From Allohahella marinimesophila (GTDB lineage Bacteria > Pseudomonadota > Gammaproteobacteria > Pseudomonadales > Oleiphilaceae), in NCBI RefSeq assembly GCF_039538005.1, contig NZ_BAABBO010000021.1, positions 1-64,000 on the forward strand: a stretch of DNA of 64,000 nucleotides, read 5' to 3'. Under the pieces are notes generated by a model, which searched no databases, was not told where the DNA came from, and worked only from the letters and a program-made list of their open reading frames with translations. Position 1 is the stretch's first letter, and every line of letters starts with the position of its first letter. The translations under genes and the position numbers were made by a program. Below, in pieces: positions 44,680 through 54,600 of the stretch.

Positions 44680-44931
44680 TCACTTTCTCATCCGCGAAAA
44701 TGCTTTTGCTGACTGCGTCAGCTTGATTTCAAGCTGCTGCCAAACCTCAAGCAGTACCGCCTCATCGTTGCCCCTAGACTGGCCCTTTACCCACCCCACC
44801 GGCAGCGCAGCCGCCATATCAAGCAGCACAGCTACTGAACAAGGGGAAGAGCGTTCGAGCTCATCAGCGCCTACACTTAAAGTAATCACCGCGAAACTTT
44901 TGGGAAAAAACCCATTTGCGCAATCACACAA
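44680..44931 (-). CDS. Small terminal protein of the McrBC-methylase operon
   Basis: An 83-residue frame starting at a GTG whose first bases overlap the stop of the McrC-like gene (GTGTGA), a layout typical of coupled genes. Segments such as VAVLLDMAAALPVGWVKGQS and LLEVWQQLEIKLTQSAKAF look protein-like. There is no recognised domain. It may be an accessory subunit or merely a fortuitous frame. Confidence 0.45.
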   Translation of the reverse strand: MCDCANGFFPKSFAVITLSVGADELERSSPCSVAVLLDMAAALPVGWVKGQSRGNDEAVLLEVWQQLEIKLTQSAKAFSRMRK

Positions 44932-46228
44932 AGGCTGCGGTCACCCCAGCAGCCATGTTTGCGGCAAATATCCTGAGACCTCCCACCCTCGAAACTCGAC
45001 GGCTCTCGATTTGAATGCCCACGATTTGTACCGCATCCACCAAAGCCTTTTCGAAGACCGTGCACGTTCCTACGGGCTGTAGGTCATTCCCTGGCTGTGC
45101 GGGATAGGCAAGCGCCACCAGGTTGCATCCAGTGGCCTTGGAGAAGGCTAGGGCTTCGTAGATGTCGGCTTCACTGATACGAAGCTGCCCCTTCTCCACG
45201 TGCCCCTTGTACTTGGCATCCAGCAGCATCCTGGGCCTTGTTCCATAGGGCTCAATCACGCAATCTGGGTACACTGAAAGCTTGTTCGCGGCACCGGTAC
45301 TTGTTCTGATCTTGGTGCCCAAAGGATAGCCCTGTTGGGGCACTGCGGCACTGCGGCCAAAGCCCAACCGTGCAGCCACCGTTAACAGGTCTTCCCATAC
45401 GCGCCAGGTCTTCACTAAGTAACCAGGTGCATGGGCCTGCCCCTGCTTGTAGTTTAGCCCCAGGCCTCCGAGCACATCGATAGACAGCTCATGCAGCGGC
45501 TTCCACGCTCGGTGTCGTGCAGGAATGGGTTTTCGACGATTAGCAGTAACGTTTTGGGGCGAAAGATCTTCAATTAAACGCACCAGCGGACTTGCAGCCG
45601 ATGGGTCACTGACTTCAGGGAGTAACTCCTTGGCCGCAGCCACGATGTCCCCATTCCAACCGTTCTTGCGATCAAAACGAATGAGCTCTTGTTCAAAGCC
45701 ATCAGGTGAAGGAAAGATGAGCTCCACAGGATCAGGATCCCCATCGATAAAGAAGTCTGCTTCACGCACCCTACGATAGCTGCGCAATGGCCGACGCTTA
45801 CGAGCCTCGTACATGCTCGTGATGGAACGAGCTATTAGTGTGGACAAGTCCCTTGAGGTACCACCTGATGCAGATAAACGCTCAGAAGCCAAGAGCCGTC
45901 CATGGCGTGAAAGCGTGGAGAGGAAAAAGAAATCCTCGCGCCAGGAAGCATCGGTGTCGTCGAGCCCCAAAAACTTGGGAGCAACTTCCAATTCCAGTGA
46001 AGGAGCCAGGCGAATGAGGCCCGCAAAATCGATGGCACGTGTGCCCTTGGCACCCACACTGATAGGGTTGTAGGTGAGCCTCAGGCTTGACGCAGCACGG
46101 TTCCCAGCCTCCAATAATAGGCCGTGGGCCTTCGTGCGATCCACCCCAATGGAATCAGCAATCGCACGGCTCAGGTCAACGGGCGCACCGTATTCAACAA
46201 GGGACAGCCGTGTTCGGGGGTTCACCAC
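44924..46228 (-). CDS. McrC-like restriction nuclease subunit
   Basis: A 434-residue protein of the McrC family, which forms the nuclease arm of McrBC restriction complexes. The N-terminal part (LSLVEYGAPVDLS and the EVAPKFLGLDD region) matches the McrC beta-rich domain. The C-terminal PD-(D/E)xK nuclease core is recognisable in YPDCVIEP and RMLLDAKYKGH, with EADIYEALAFSKATG after it. It starts three bases after the McrB-like gene ends. Known McrBC enzymes cut modified DNA; the linked methyltransferases raise the alternative that this one spares modified DNA. Confidence 0.85.
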   Translation of the reverse strand: MVNPRTRLSLVEYGAPVDLSRAIADSIGVDRTKAHGLLLEAGNRAASSLRLTYNPISVGAKGTRAIDFAGLIRLAPSLELEVAPKFLGLDDTDASWREDFFFLSTLSRHGRLLASERLSASGGTSRDLSTLIARSITSMYEARKRRPLRSYRRVREADFFIDGDPDPVELIFPSPDGFEQELIRFDRKNGWNGDIVAAAKELLPEVSDPSAASPLVRLIEDLSPQNVTANRRKPIPARHRAWKPLHELSIDVLGGLGLNYKQGQAHAPGYLVKTWRVWEDLLTVAARLGFGRSAAVPQQGYPLGTKIRTSTGAANKLSVYPDCVIEPYGTRPRMLLDAKYKGHVEKGQLRISEADIYEALAFSKATGCNLVALAYPAQPGNDLQPVGTCTVFEKALVDAVQIVGIQIESRRVSRVGGLRIFAANMAAGVTAAFV

Positions 46229-46231
46229 GTG

Positions 46232-47386
46232 CTACCCCCTAGGATTAGCGAATGCCCTGAGAGCCGTGTAGATATTGTCCTCCTCGAAATTCGTAGGCCC
46301 TTCAAGACGAAAGCGCAAATCATCCGCAAAGGTAGTCTCAGTGAGCTTAAACGGATTGAACGCTGGCCCATCGAGCGCATTAAGAACGGCGGCGATGCCT
46401 CGGGTGTCCCCAAAGAAAACCTCTTCCACATGAGCACGCACCTTGGCCCACCCTACACACAGCGTGCCTAAAGCATCATTAAGGCCCAATACTTGTGGCT
46501 TCACATCCGACATCAGCACGCCATGTCCGATCTGAAACTCGGGGCCTCGACCCAGTGCAATTTGCGCGTTTACAGCAACCCAGGCACTAACCGAAGCCTC
46601 CAAGGCATCGTTCACGCTGGCAGGCACATTAGGCAGCGCATTGGTACTGGAACCCAGACCGTAAAACGCCCGTAAAGCCGCTTCGTCGGGCTCCAAACGC
46701 AGAGGCTCCCAACGACGCAAGAATGCGACATCCAAGGGCTCAACAGACGCATCGGCCTGATTCATCGCTGCCAGGATGTAGAGGTCATGAGGCAATGCGT
46801 ATTCGATAACATCACCAGACATGGGATCGAGCATTTCAAAAAACTGCGTTTCGGCACGTCTGGCCCCATTAGAGGCCAAGCGTTTGTCGGCCTCAATTGC
46901 CACAATGGCACCACCGAACGCCTGCACCGCAGGGCCTCGGTTGATCTCATCAATGATCAAGAGTGCGGCACCACTTGCGCCCTTCGCATGCTCACTGGCA
47001 CGATATAAAGTTCCCTTCACGATGGTGAAGTCAGGGGCTCCTGCTTGCTTGTTAACTGCCGGAGTAATGCCCGAGACAAAGTCACGGTACTTGGAGTTTT
47101 GGTGAAAGACCGTCCGAAAGACTTTGCGATCCGTCTTGCTGGCGCCAGGGAACTGCTGGCTCAAAGAATCGGGGACTTTCTTGGCCGGCGGAATAGGAAT
47201 GAGATTGTTGGGGTCATGCTTCGGCACCGCATTCGACTGTTGCCCAGGTGGACTCAAGAATGCGAGTGCAACCTCTGCCAACAGTTTTGACTTGCCTGCA
47301 CCTGGCGGTCCCGAAACTAATACGTTCCTGGATCGCGCCAGAAGCCTCAATGCTTGCTTGCAAGCGTCAGATACATTGTTTGCCAT
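46232..47386 (-). CDS. McrB-like AAA+ ATPase
   Basis: A 384-residue AAA+ protein. The Walker A motif is SGPPGAGKSKLLAEVA (about residues 24-39), Walker B is ALLIIDEINRGPAVQAFGG, and the McrB-type sensor reads AAMNQADASVEPLDVAFLRRW. It lacks the N-terminal modified-base-recognition domain of E. coli McrB, being only the motor, so target recognition must reside elsewhere, perhaps in the 199-residue protein upstream. The start at 47386 overlaps that gene by 20 bases. It would form a hexamer that drives the McrC-like nuclease. Confidence 0.87.
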   Translation of the reverse strand: MANNVSDACKQALRLLARSRNVLVSGPPGAGKSKLLAEVALAFLSPPGQQSNAVPKHDPNNLIPIPPAKKVPDSLSQQFPGASKTDRKVFRTVFHQNSKYRDFVSGITPAVNKQAGAPDFTIVKGTLYRASEHAKGASGAALLIIDEINRGPAVQAFGGAIVAIEADKRLASNGARRAETQFFEMLDPMSGDVIEYALPHDLYILAAMNQADASVEPLDVAFLRRWEPLRLEPDEAALRAFYGLGSSTNALPNVPASVNDALEASVSAWVAVNAQIALGRGPEFQIGHGVLMSDVKPQVLGLNDALGTLCVGWAKVRAHVEEVFFGDTRGIAAVLNALDGPAFNPFKLTETTFADDLRFRLEGPTNFEEDNIYTALRAFANPRG

Positions 47387-47966
47387 TGCAAAATCTCTTG
47401 TAATTTGAAAGGTCGATAAAACCCATGGCAGCAACCTTCTTGGCACGCTTGGCATCCAGGCATTCAAGAAGCGGCTTACTGACAGACTCATCCCAAGCGT
47501 CCGGGGTACGCAAAGACGCCTCCTCGACAAAATGCGGCCAAACAGATCCGTCGTACCGCTGGATCAGGAGCAGCAGAACCCGATTGCCTGCACTAGCTTT
47601 CGGGATAGGGCGGACCTGAAAACATGCATACTTATGGACTTGGGCAATCCGAAACTCGCTGCGTTTCAAGTAGGGGGGCTTCAACAAGGCGGTCTCCTGC
47701 TGATGCCTACCGCTCTGGTCAATCCAGTTGAAGAGGCCCTTGAACTGCGCGTTTCCAGCCTTGTTTTTCGTCTGCTCAGTCTCAGGAAAGAGCTGCTTCA
47801 ACGTGTCCTTTACTTGATCAACTGATCCGAAGCGAAGATCCCTTGCGCCCCCACCCGCTTTGGCATCAGCATTCGATTTAGCTAGGAATTTTTTGCGATC
47901 CCCATCCAGGATTTCTTTGAATACAAGCCTTGCGACTTGTTGGCTTGCAGCCTCAGCTTCAGCCAT
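47367..47966 (-). CDS. Unknown 199-residue protein between methylase and McrB
   Basis: A soluble protein starting MAEAEAASQQVARLVFKEIL, with a charged helical N-terminus and a C-terminal alpha/beta region (YLKRSEFRIAQVHKYACFQV, then RVLLLLIQRYDGSVWPHF). I recognise no domain. It overlaps the methyltransferase upstream by eight bases and the McrB-like gene downstream by 20, so it is surely part of the system. A role as specificity or bridging subunit is plausible, since the McrB-like protein has no DNA-recognition domain of its own. Confidence 0.75.
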   Translation of the reverse strand: MAEAEAASQQVARLVFKEILDGDRKKFLAKSNADAKAGGGARDLRFGSVDQVKDTLKQLFPETEQTKNKAGNAQFKGLFNWIDQSGRHQQETALLKPPYLKRSEFRIAQVHKYACFQVRPIPKASAGNRVLLLLIQRYDGSVWPHFVEEASLRTPDAWDESVSKPLLECLDAKRAKKVAAMGFIDLSNYKRFCNGKQCI

Positions 47967-50193
47967 AGTTTTTATCCCCCACACCTTCTTCGATTTCTTC
48001 GCCTCCAAGGGCGAGTTCTGAGGGCACGTAAGCCATAGCCCCCAATGCACGTGCCTCCATCGCACGGTGCGACCAAACTTTAGCCTGGCTTCCAGTGCGC
48101 TTTGCCATTGCAGCCAAAGCACTATCTCTGGTAATTGTGGACTTGGCCTCACCAGGCAATCCCACCTGACCCCGATCCAAGAGCGGGAAGTCTTGGAGCA
48201 CCAACTCCATGTCCTTTAAATCGAGCCCATACGCCACGGCCACTTCCGCATCAATCTCCCCACGAAGCTGCGCCATGCGCTCGTAGGTTTCACGAGTAGC
48301 GCCCGCACTGTCGAGTGTGCGCAGTTCACGTGCAGCACTCGCCATCCTCTTCCATGGCAAGCCGTCTTTGGTGAGTTTCGGCATGGGAACACTTTGCAGC
48401 AGGAAGTAATTCACCGTCGTTGTGAGCACGCGCCGAAGCATCCAGTCAAAGGCAAAACTGTTTGCGATGGATACCCACACCAGCAGACGTTCTTCCGATG
48501 GGTCCTCAGGGAAAAGAATAGTGGGCACCTTATTGCCACAGACTATCCCAGCAGGAATTAGCGAGGCCATGAGCGAGCGCTCATTGGTCTGACCCGCAAT
48601 GTCGCAAAAGCCCACACGTAGTAAGTCCGCACGGTGCCGGTTAGCACTGGGCATGTCGGAGGCCCGAATCCAAAATTGGGGGGCAAGGCGTGAGCCTCCG
48701 ACGGCATAGGCCTCCCACAACGCACTGCGACCAGTGCCAGAGACGTGCCCTTTTACACCAAAGCGATGTGCCTGCACCATTCGACCTTCTGCCAGTGGCA
48801 GAGCACCAGGCGTGGCACGACCCAGAAACTTAGGTCGCTCCTTAGTCATATCAACTTCACGACAAAACTTCGGGGTCCAGCCATTACCAGGCTCTACCCA
48901 CGAAACACCTGCTTCTCCAATCTTGGAGAAAAGCTTCCACTCAGACACGCTACGAACCTCGGGCAGGCTCAAGTCGCCCCGTACACCCGCAAGTGCTGCA
49001 CGCTCAATGGTGGCAGTTCCCGTAATCTCCAAGCCCGTAGGGGTGCCCCGCTCATGCATAAGGGTGATGGGCTCGTGCTTGCTCTTTTTAGAGCCAGCCT
49101 TCGTGAGAGCCACGGCCAGGAACTTAAAGCGTGTGTCGATGGCAAAGAACCGTGCACGGTTATCGATGATGGATATAGACACGCTCTGGCTCGCATCAAA
49201 AATTTTCTGCCGCATAGCGCGGGTACCTTGCGAGCGAATGAGCCCACCAGGGTTTAGTGCAGCCACCACACCCTGCTCTTTACAGAGCTCCAAGAAAAGG
49301 TCAGTGAAAGCGATGTAGAGGTCTGGCTCTCCCTTGCCCAAATCGGGATAGCGAGCCAACAGGCGCCGAGAGTAGTTTGCTACCTCATCGCGCTGCTGGG
49401 CAAACCGAACCTCATCAAGCCCATTAATTTGGGCCCCGTAGTGGCGCTTGGTGCCTGAGGACTTCAAGAATTCATGCCGTGAGAGCTTGACCTTTTCCCA
49501 TGGTGGGTTGCCAATTACCCCATCAAAGCCCTCAGGAGCCATGGTAGCCCAAACCTTACGGTCTGCCATCAAGCTATCGCCACAGTACCAACGTGCACGC
49601 ATAGCTTTAAGAGTTGATACATCATCAGTGAACGAAGCAAGTGCAAGCAGTGCCGCACGCAAGGAGTTGCCAGAAAGATCCGCTGCATATACACCGTGAG
49701 CCAACCAATACGCGGTCTTGGCCCGATTCATCCCACAGACTGCGTGAGTCAGCGCTGCTAGCAAAATTCCTGCGCCGCAGGCTGGATCAATCACCTTACT
49801 CCTGTATGAAAGCTTGGGGGCGGCGAGCTTCGCCAGTCGTGTGGCCAAGCGAAAGTCCGTATGGTAGGCGCCCGTGCTTTTTCGATCCTGCTCATGCAAC
49901 GCCTCACGCGCCAGGACACTCAGCGCCAAAGCGGGCTGAATCGGTGAACGCTCGATGGCACGTGCCACAGGTGCCGCAAATTCCAAAAGCTCTGCTGTCG
50001 GGCTCTTGCTTCTGACCCCAAAAGTCTCGTGAAACGCCGCCAGGTCAAACCCACCGAAAAGCGCTGACACTGCCTCCAAAACTTGAAGCCGAAGCTCAAA
50101 GCAGGCAGGACCACGACCTCTACCAATAGCCTTTGTGAGAGCTACTTCTGCTGCGGCCAGATACTCGGCTTCAACGGGGCGAGGTGCGCTCAT
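47959..50193 (-). CDS. Large N6-adenine DNA methyltransferase
   Basis: A 744-residue Eco57I/PglX-like DNA methyltransferase. The SAM-binding motif is VIDPACGAGILLAAL, preceded by RKSTGAYHTDFRLATRLAK; the catalytic motif is NPPWEKVKL, the NPPW form typical of m6A enzymes. The C-terminal half (for example AEGRMVQAHRFGVKGHVSG) probably contains the target-recognition part. No nuclease motif is obvious. It overlaps its upstream and downstream neighbours by four and eight bases. It probably protects host DNA from the McrBC-like pair. Confidence 0.87.
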   Translation of the reverse strand: MSAPRPVEAEYLAAAEVALTKAIGRGRGPACFELRLQVLEAVSALFGGFDLAAFHETFGVRSKSPTAELLEFAAPVARAIERSPIQPALALSVLAREALHEQDRKSTGAYHTDFRLATRLAKLAAPKLSYRSKVIDPACGAGILLAALTHAVCGMNRAKTAYWLAHGVYAADLSGNSLRAALLALASFTDDVSTLKAMRARWYCGDSLMADRKVWATMAPEGFDGVIGNPPWEKVKLSRHEFLKSSGTKRHYGAQINGLDEVRFAQQRDEVANYSRRLLARYPDLGKGEPDLYIAFTDLFLELCKEQGVVAALNPGGLIRSQGTRAMRQKIFDASQSVSISIIDNRARFFAIDTRFKFLAVALTKAGSKKSKHEPITLMHERGTPTGLEITGTATIERAALAGVRGDLSLPEVRSVSEWKLFSKIGEAGVSWVEPGNGWTPKFCREVDMTKERPKFLGRATPGALPLAEGRMVQAHRFGVKGHVSGTGRSALWEAYAVGGSRLAPQFWIRASDMPSANRHRADLLRVGFCDIAGQTNERSLMASLIPAGIVCGNKVPTILFPEDPSEERLLVWVSIANSFAFDWMLRRVLTTTVNYFLLQSVPMPKLTKDGLPWKRMASAARELRTLDSAGATRETYERMAQLRGEIDAEVAVAYGLDLKDMELVLQDFPLLDRGQVGLPGEAKSTITRDSALAAMAKRTGSQAKVWSHRAMEARALGAMAYVPSELALGGEEIEEGVGDKNYG

Positions 50194-51284
50194 ACATAGC
50201 TCTCCACAGGGAGGGGCTTATTGTTTTGAACAGCCTTGGGCTGAGCTTTGCACAACCGTACCGTAGGCCGCTCCACCACCACCAAAAACTCGCTCACGTC
50301 AGACGCAGTATTACTAGCCACCTTATTGGGCCGGTACCGGCCAATGGCTCCTAAAGGATGCATCGTGGACGTGCCGATCTTCGAGAGCTCAGACTTAATA
50401 TCTTGCATGCAGATGTGCCCTTCACTGCTGTACGAGAGCAACACCTTTTGGGCCTTCAAACCATGCACTAGGCGTGAGAGCGTTTGCAGAGCACGGGTCT
50501 TGTAGCAAAAATCTGAAGCCAAGTTTTTCCAAGGACGAAGCCCTGCAACCCCCTTCACCTCGGGCTCATCACCCAGAGCTACCGTTTCAAGGATGTGGTA
50601 ATAGCTCGCGTACTGGCGCTTAGTGTATGGTGGGTCCAAATACACCAAGTCATGCGCCGCATTAGGCACGTCGAACACATCACCCACAGTGGCTTCAACA
50701 TGCACGCCTCTCTTTTTGAGATCACGGCAGCGCATAGCGATTTTGTCTTGCGATTGGCTTGTCCACTTGGAGAGGAAGCAGCCAAAAGTACCCGCGATGT
50801 TGGCCACTCTATTTAAAGCGCCAAAGAGGTCTGCGATGAGCAAGCGCTCTTCTATCTCATCAATAGTGCCAGCCCCCGCCCATTCGCCAATCATCTCCCG
50901 CATAGCATCGATTCGTGCTGCATTGTCTTGGGTGAAGTAGCGTCGCTCAAGGCCACAAGTGTCCACCGATGCAGGGCTGTACTCACGCCACATAAAGCCA
51001 TGCTTGGGCTTGGCAGCATTGAGCGTGGCGATGGCATTGGTGTAGCCACCCAGCCTCCTAAAAGCCGCTTGATCAGCACTGATTAACCGTGCCCCTGCGG
51101 AAATCACCGCAGAGTGCAGACTGTCGTTGATACGCACGTTCCATCCCAAGTCAGCAGCACCCTCAGCCACCACCCCCGTGCCACAGAAAGCGTCCACGAA
51201 GAAGGCGCCCTGTCGAGGGCGCCCCATGTAGGTTGTTATCTGATTGATGAGCCTAGACTTCGAACCAATGTAGCGAAAGGTCAT
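50190..51284 (-). CDS. D12-class DNA adenine methylase
   Basis: A 364-residue Dam-like N6-adenine methyltransferase. The N-terminal SAM motif region is FRYIGSKSRLINQI with FVDAFCGTGVVAEGA; the catalytic motif is VYLDPPYTKRQYASYYHILE. The presence of two adenine methylases of different class in one operon suggests an asymmetric recognition site with one strand each, or two sites. It overlaps the neighbouring genes by four bases at each end. Confidence 0.9.
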   Translation of the reverse strand: MTFRYIGSKSRLINQITTYMGRPRQGAFFVDAFCGTGVVAEGAADLGWNVRINDSLHSAVISAGARLISADQAAFRRLGGYTNAIATLNAAKPKHGFMWREYSPASVDTCGLERRYFTQDNAARIDAMREMIGEWAGAGTIDEIEERLLIADLFGALNRVANIAGTFGCFLSKWTSQSQDKIAMRCRDLKKRGVHVEATVGDVFDVPNAAHDLVYLDPPYTKRQYASYYHILETVALGDEPEVKGVAGLRPWKNLASDFCYKTRALQTLSRLVHGLKAQKVLLSYSSEGHICMQDIKSELSKIGTSTMHPLGAIGRYRPNKVASNTASDVSEFLVVVERPTVRLCKAQPKAVQNNKPLPVESYV

Positions 51285-51514
51285 GCTGCTCCCACGTGCA
51301 TCTTACGGTTTGAACGCGCCCGCTTGAAAGGCGGGGAATTATTTTTTTGGCCCTCAGGGGCGATTCCATTACGTTCGTAGCACTCACAAAGCAGCACTTC
51401 AAGCATCTTAACCGTATTGCGCTGATCGTGATCTTCGACCTCCTTTAAGACCTTCTTGAAGGTTGGAAGGATTCGCAGGTTCAAAGTGTCACTTTTCGCA
51501 TCAGTGAATCGCAT
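51281..51514 (-). CDS. Ribbon-helix-helix-like small protein
   Basis: A 77-residue protein (or 91 if started at 51556) at the head of the restriction-modification operon. The segment SDTLNLRILPTFKKVLKEVE followed by TVKMLEVLLCECYERNGI has the strand-helix-helix layout of Arc/MetJ-type regulators. The C-terminal tail is basic. It overlaps the D12 methylase start by four bases. It may act as controller protein for the operon, a job often done by C proteins in restriction-modification systems. Confidence 0.6.
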   Translation of the reverse strand: MRFTDAKSDTLNLRILPTFKKVLKEVEDHDQRNTVKMLEVLLCECYERNGIAPEGQKNNSPPFKRARSNRKMHVGAA

Positions 51515-51696
51515 GTGATTGTGCCCCTCAAGTGTTTGTGCAACTGCATTGTACATACATCCAGCAGTTTTTCCTCGTCGCGATTCAGAAAAATGCCAAC
51601 ATCCTCATTCCTGAGCTCCGTAATGTAGATTAACTGGAAATCTCATCGAATTCATGACTCTAATTCCGGGGGAAGTCAGCAAAAATACCATTAATA

Positions 51697-54600
51697 TCAT
51701 TTACATATAACTTCATACCACTGTGCAGTCCGTAACCTATAGAATAAACTATATAAATTAATGTCTGCCAGATTGGTCGGGCAGCCCTCTAGAAGACTTG
51801 AAGAAGCCACCACCATTACCAAAGCTTGCGCCCGTGAGACCGCAACATTCAGCCGATTCCTCTTTAGCAGGAATCGGACACCTTTTGAACTCTCTGCGGC
51901 CACACTCGCTGCCATTGAGACGATAACAACTGGCGCCTCCTGTCCCTGGAACTTGTCGACAGTGCCAATACGTGCAGAGGGACCGAGCGCCTTTTTCAAC
52001 TCGTTCACCTGATAGTTGAACGGTGCGACGATCAGGATATCCTCTACTTTAAGCGGGTGGATCTGACCCTGCTTGTCGCGCCACTGGCTTGATAGCAGTT
52101 GCGGCACAAGCTCCGTGATCATACTGACTTCTTCGAAACTTGCCTGCTTGTTACCTGAGTGGTCTAGGCTAATGTACTGGATACCAGTCCGACGCTGGAG
52201 TAGCCCTCCTTTACCAGCTTCAAACAAGATTTCTTGGCGATCACAGGCAGGATCATTGTTGAGACGGGATTCGTAAATAGCTTCACTAATGAAGGCATTT
52301 ACACCCGCGTGCATTCGATAGGTGCGATTGAGAAAGACCCCCATTTCGGGTGGTATGGTGGCGTGATCCTTCAGAATGTAGTCGAGTATCGACAACCCGC
52401 TATCACCGGGGTGGGTTCCTTCAACTGGCTGGGGCAACTGCATTTGATCGCCCAGACACACAATGTTCTTGGCCTGAGCGCTCATGGCCACGAAATTTGC
52501 TATTGAAACTTGGCCAGCCTCGTCGATAAACAGATAATCCACCCGCGCGCCTTGTCGGGCAAATCCCCACGCAGTGGCCCCAACCACGCGGCCTGGACCG
52601 ACCGCTTCGTCGATATCTGAACTCGCCTCCAAGCAGATGACGTTGGTGCCCTCAAACTGGGGCTCTGGATCTCGTCTGATCTTACAGAGTGTAAAGCGAT
52701 CGGACTGTTCCTCCATAAGCGACAGCACGCCGAGCAGTAAGTTGTTGATCGCCTCGTGGCTATTGGACGTGATACCAATAGAATGGCCGCGACGCAAAAG
52801 TTCAAGAATGATGTGCTTGGCCGTGTAGGTCTTACCAGTTCCGGGTGGCCCCTGAATGGAAATGTAGCTATTGTTGAGTGCAGCTATGGTTGAAACGATT
52901 TTTTCGAGCTTTGCCTGACCGTCCAGTTCATCAATTGCCAGAAGCTCTTCGCTCGAGACATCCGGTTGTAGGCGAAGCAAGAACTCACGTAATGGCTTCG
53001 GTAGCTTACTGTGGTTCAAGAAAGCGTCAGCGATTGCCTTGATCGCGTCCTCCAAGGGCTTCGCCGAGACATACTCGTCCGCTATCAAGTCGCAGTTAGC
53101 CGGGGGTGAAAATTTGCTTTTGAGAAGAAGTGTTCCGTGTCTAGTATCAAGGTCACAGACCGCTACCGATTTAGGAATGGTCGATAGTACCTTGGCGCTA
53201 GTAAAGCGACGATTGCGAAACTCCTGCGCAGTATCGTAGCTGTATTCGTAACAGAGATTGCGATCTCTTGGCTTTTGGATAAAGGGGGCTCTGTTTGTGC
53301 GCTGGCAACCGGCGAGGCAGTCTGGATCATCATAGAGCTCCGCAAAATCCATCCCCAGTCGCTCGAAATACCGCCACCACATAGGCTTGTTCGCGCGTTT
53401 GTGAAACTTGACGAGCCATGCCAGCTGCCCCGCAATGACTCGGTCATCAGCGCTACGCGAATTATCGCTGGCCAGGTCTCGCAACGCATTTTCAAGCAGG
53501 TCCTCTTCGGTAAACTCATAGAGCGCAGGTGCTTCAAACTCGGCACCTTGGCTTGCATAGGTAATCCCGTGAGTTCGCTGCTGATCGCGGAGCCAGTCGA
53601 CGAGTTCCTGCGTTGAATTGCAGTCGTCGATATTGTAATCACGGATATCGCTTAATGTTGAAGAGGTTTCCCAATCGTCGCCATCGGGATTGTCTCGCCA
53701 CCGGGCATACACGGCAACTGAGTCACCCCCACTTGAAACCTCGGTATCCCTTCCCCCACGGTACAGATGTTCGACGTTCTTGATGGAATACTTCGGCTCC
53801 CCGATCAATAGACCTTGACGAACGATCTTGTAGAGGTCGACGAAGACCCCATTTCTAAGTAGCTCATCGATCTCGTTCTCGCCCGCTCCATAGCGACCCA
53901 TGAGACGTTGGCAGACAGTGACTTCGTAGTGACCATAGTGATAGATATGCATGCCTGGATTTGCGAGCCAGCGCTGATAGGCAAACTTGATGAAGTCTCG
54001 GAATGCTGCCTCTTCCTGCTCGTGATCATGGGCCCAGCGCTCCCAGAACAGGCGCTCTCTGCGCTCATCGAAGTAGGCACAACCCCAGAGATACTCCAGT
54101 CCTCCTTCAACCAGCGGAAATCCTTCCAGGTCCCAGAAGAGATCGGCATCGTGATGCAGTGGCAACAGCGCTAGGCCGGTGGGGCTTTCGGCATCTACCG
54201 CTATCACTTCAAAGCAGGTACTGCCTTTCTCCCGACTTTGTAGCTGTATTCGAGCCTGCTGCTTGAGCTTGTCGAATATTCTGGGATTGAGCTTTGGAAT
54301 GCTCGACAAGGCAGTCAGCGACAGCGCTTCAAGACTTCCAATACCCGCCGCCTCAAGCTTTTTTATTTGAAGTCTGCTGATGTTAGCTACGAGTGACAGA
54401 TGATCCTGAGTGTGTCGCAAAGCTTCGACGTAGTTACTCCAATTCCCGTGATCAGCAAAATCGAATGGATCTGGTTGCTGATCGGCATCGAAGGCGGCCT
54501 GCTGCTCAAGCAACTCATCCTTTTTGGCGCGGTAGTAGTCCAGGTAGTCACTAACGCGAAACTTGTGCTTCGTCTGGTCACCCAGCACGACGGCCATCGA

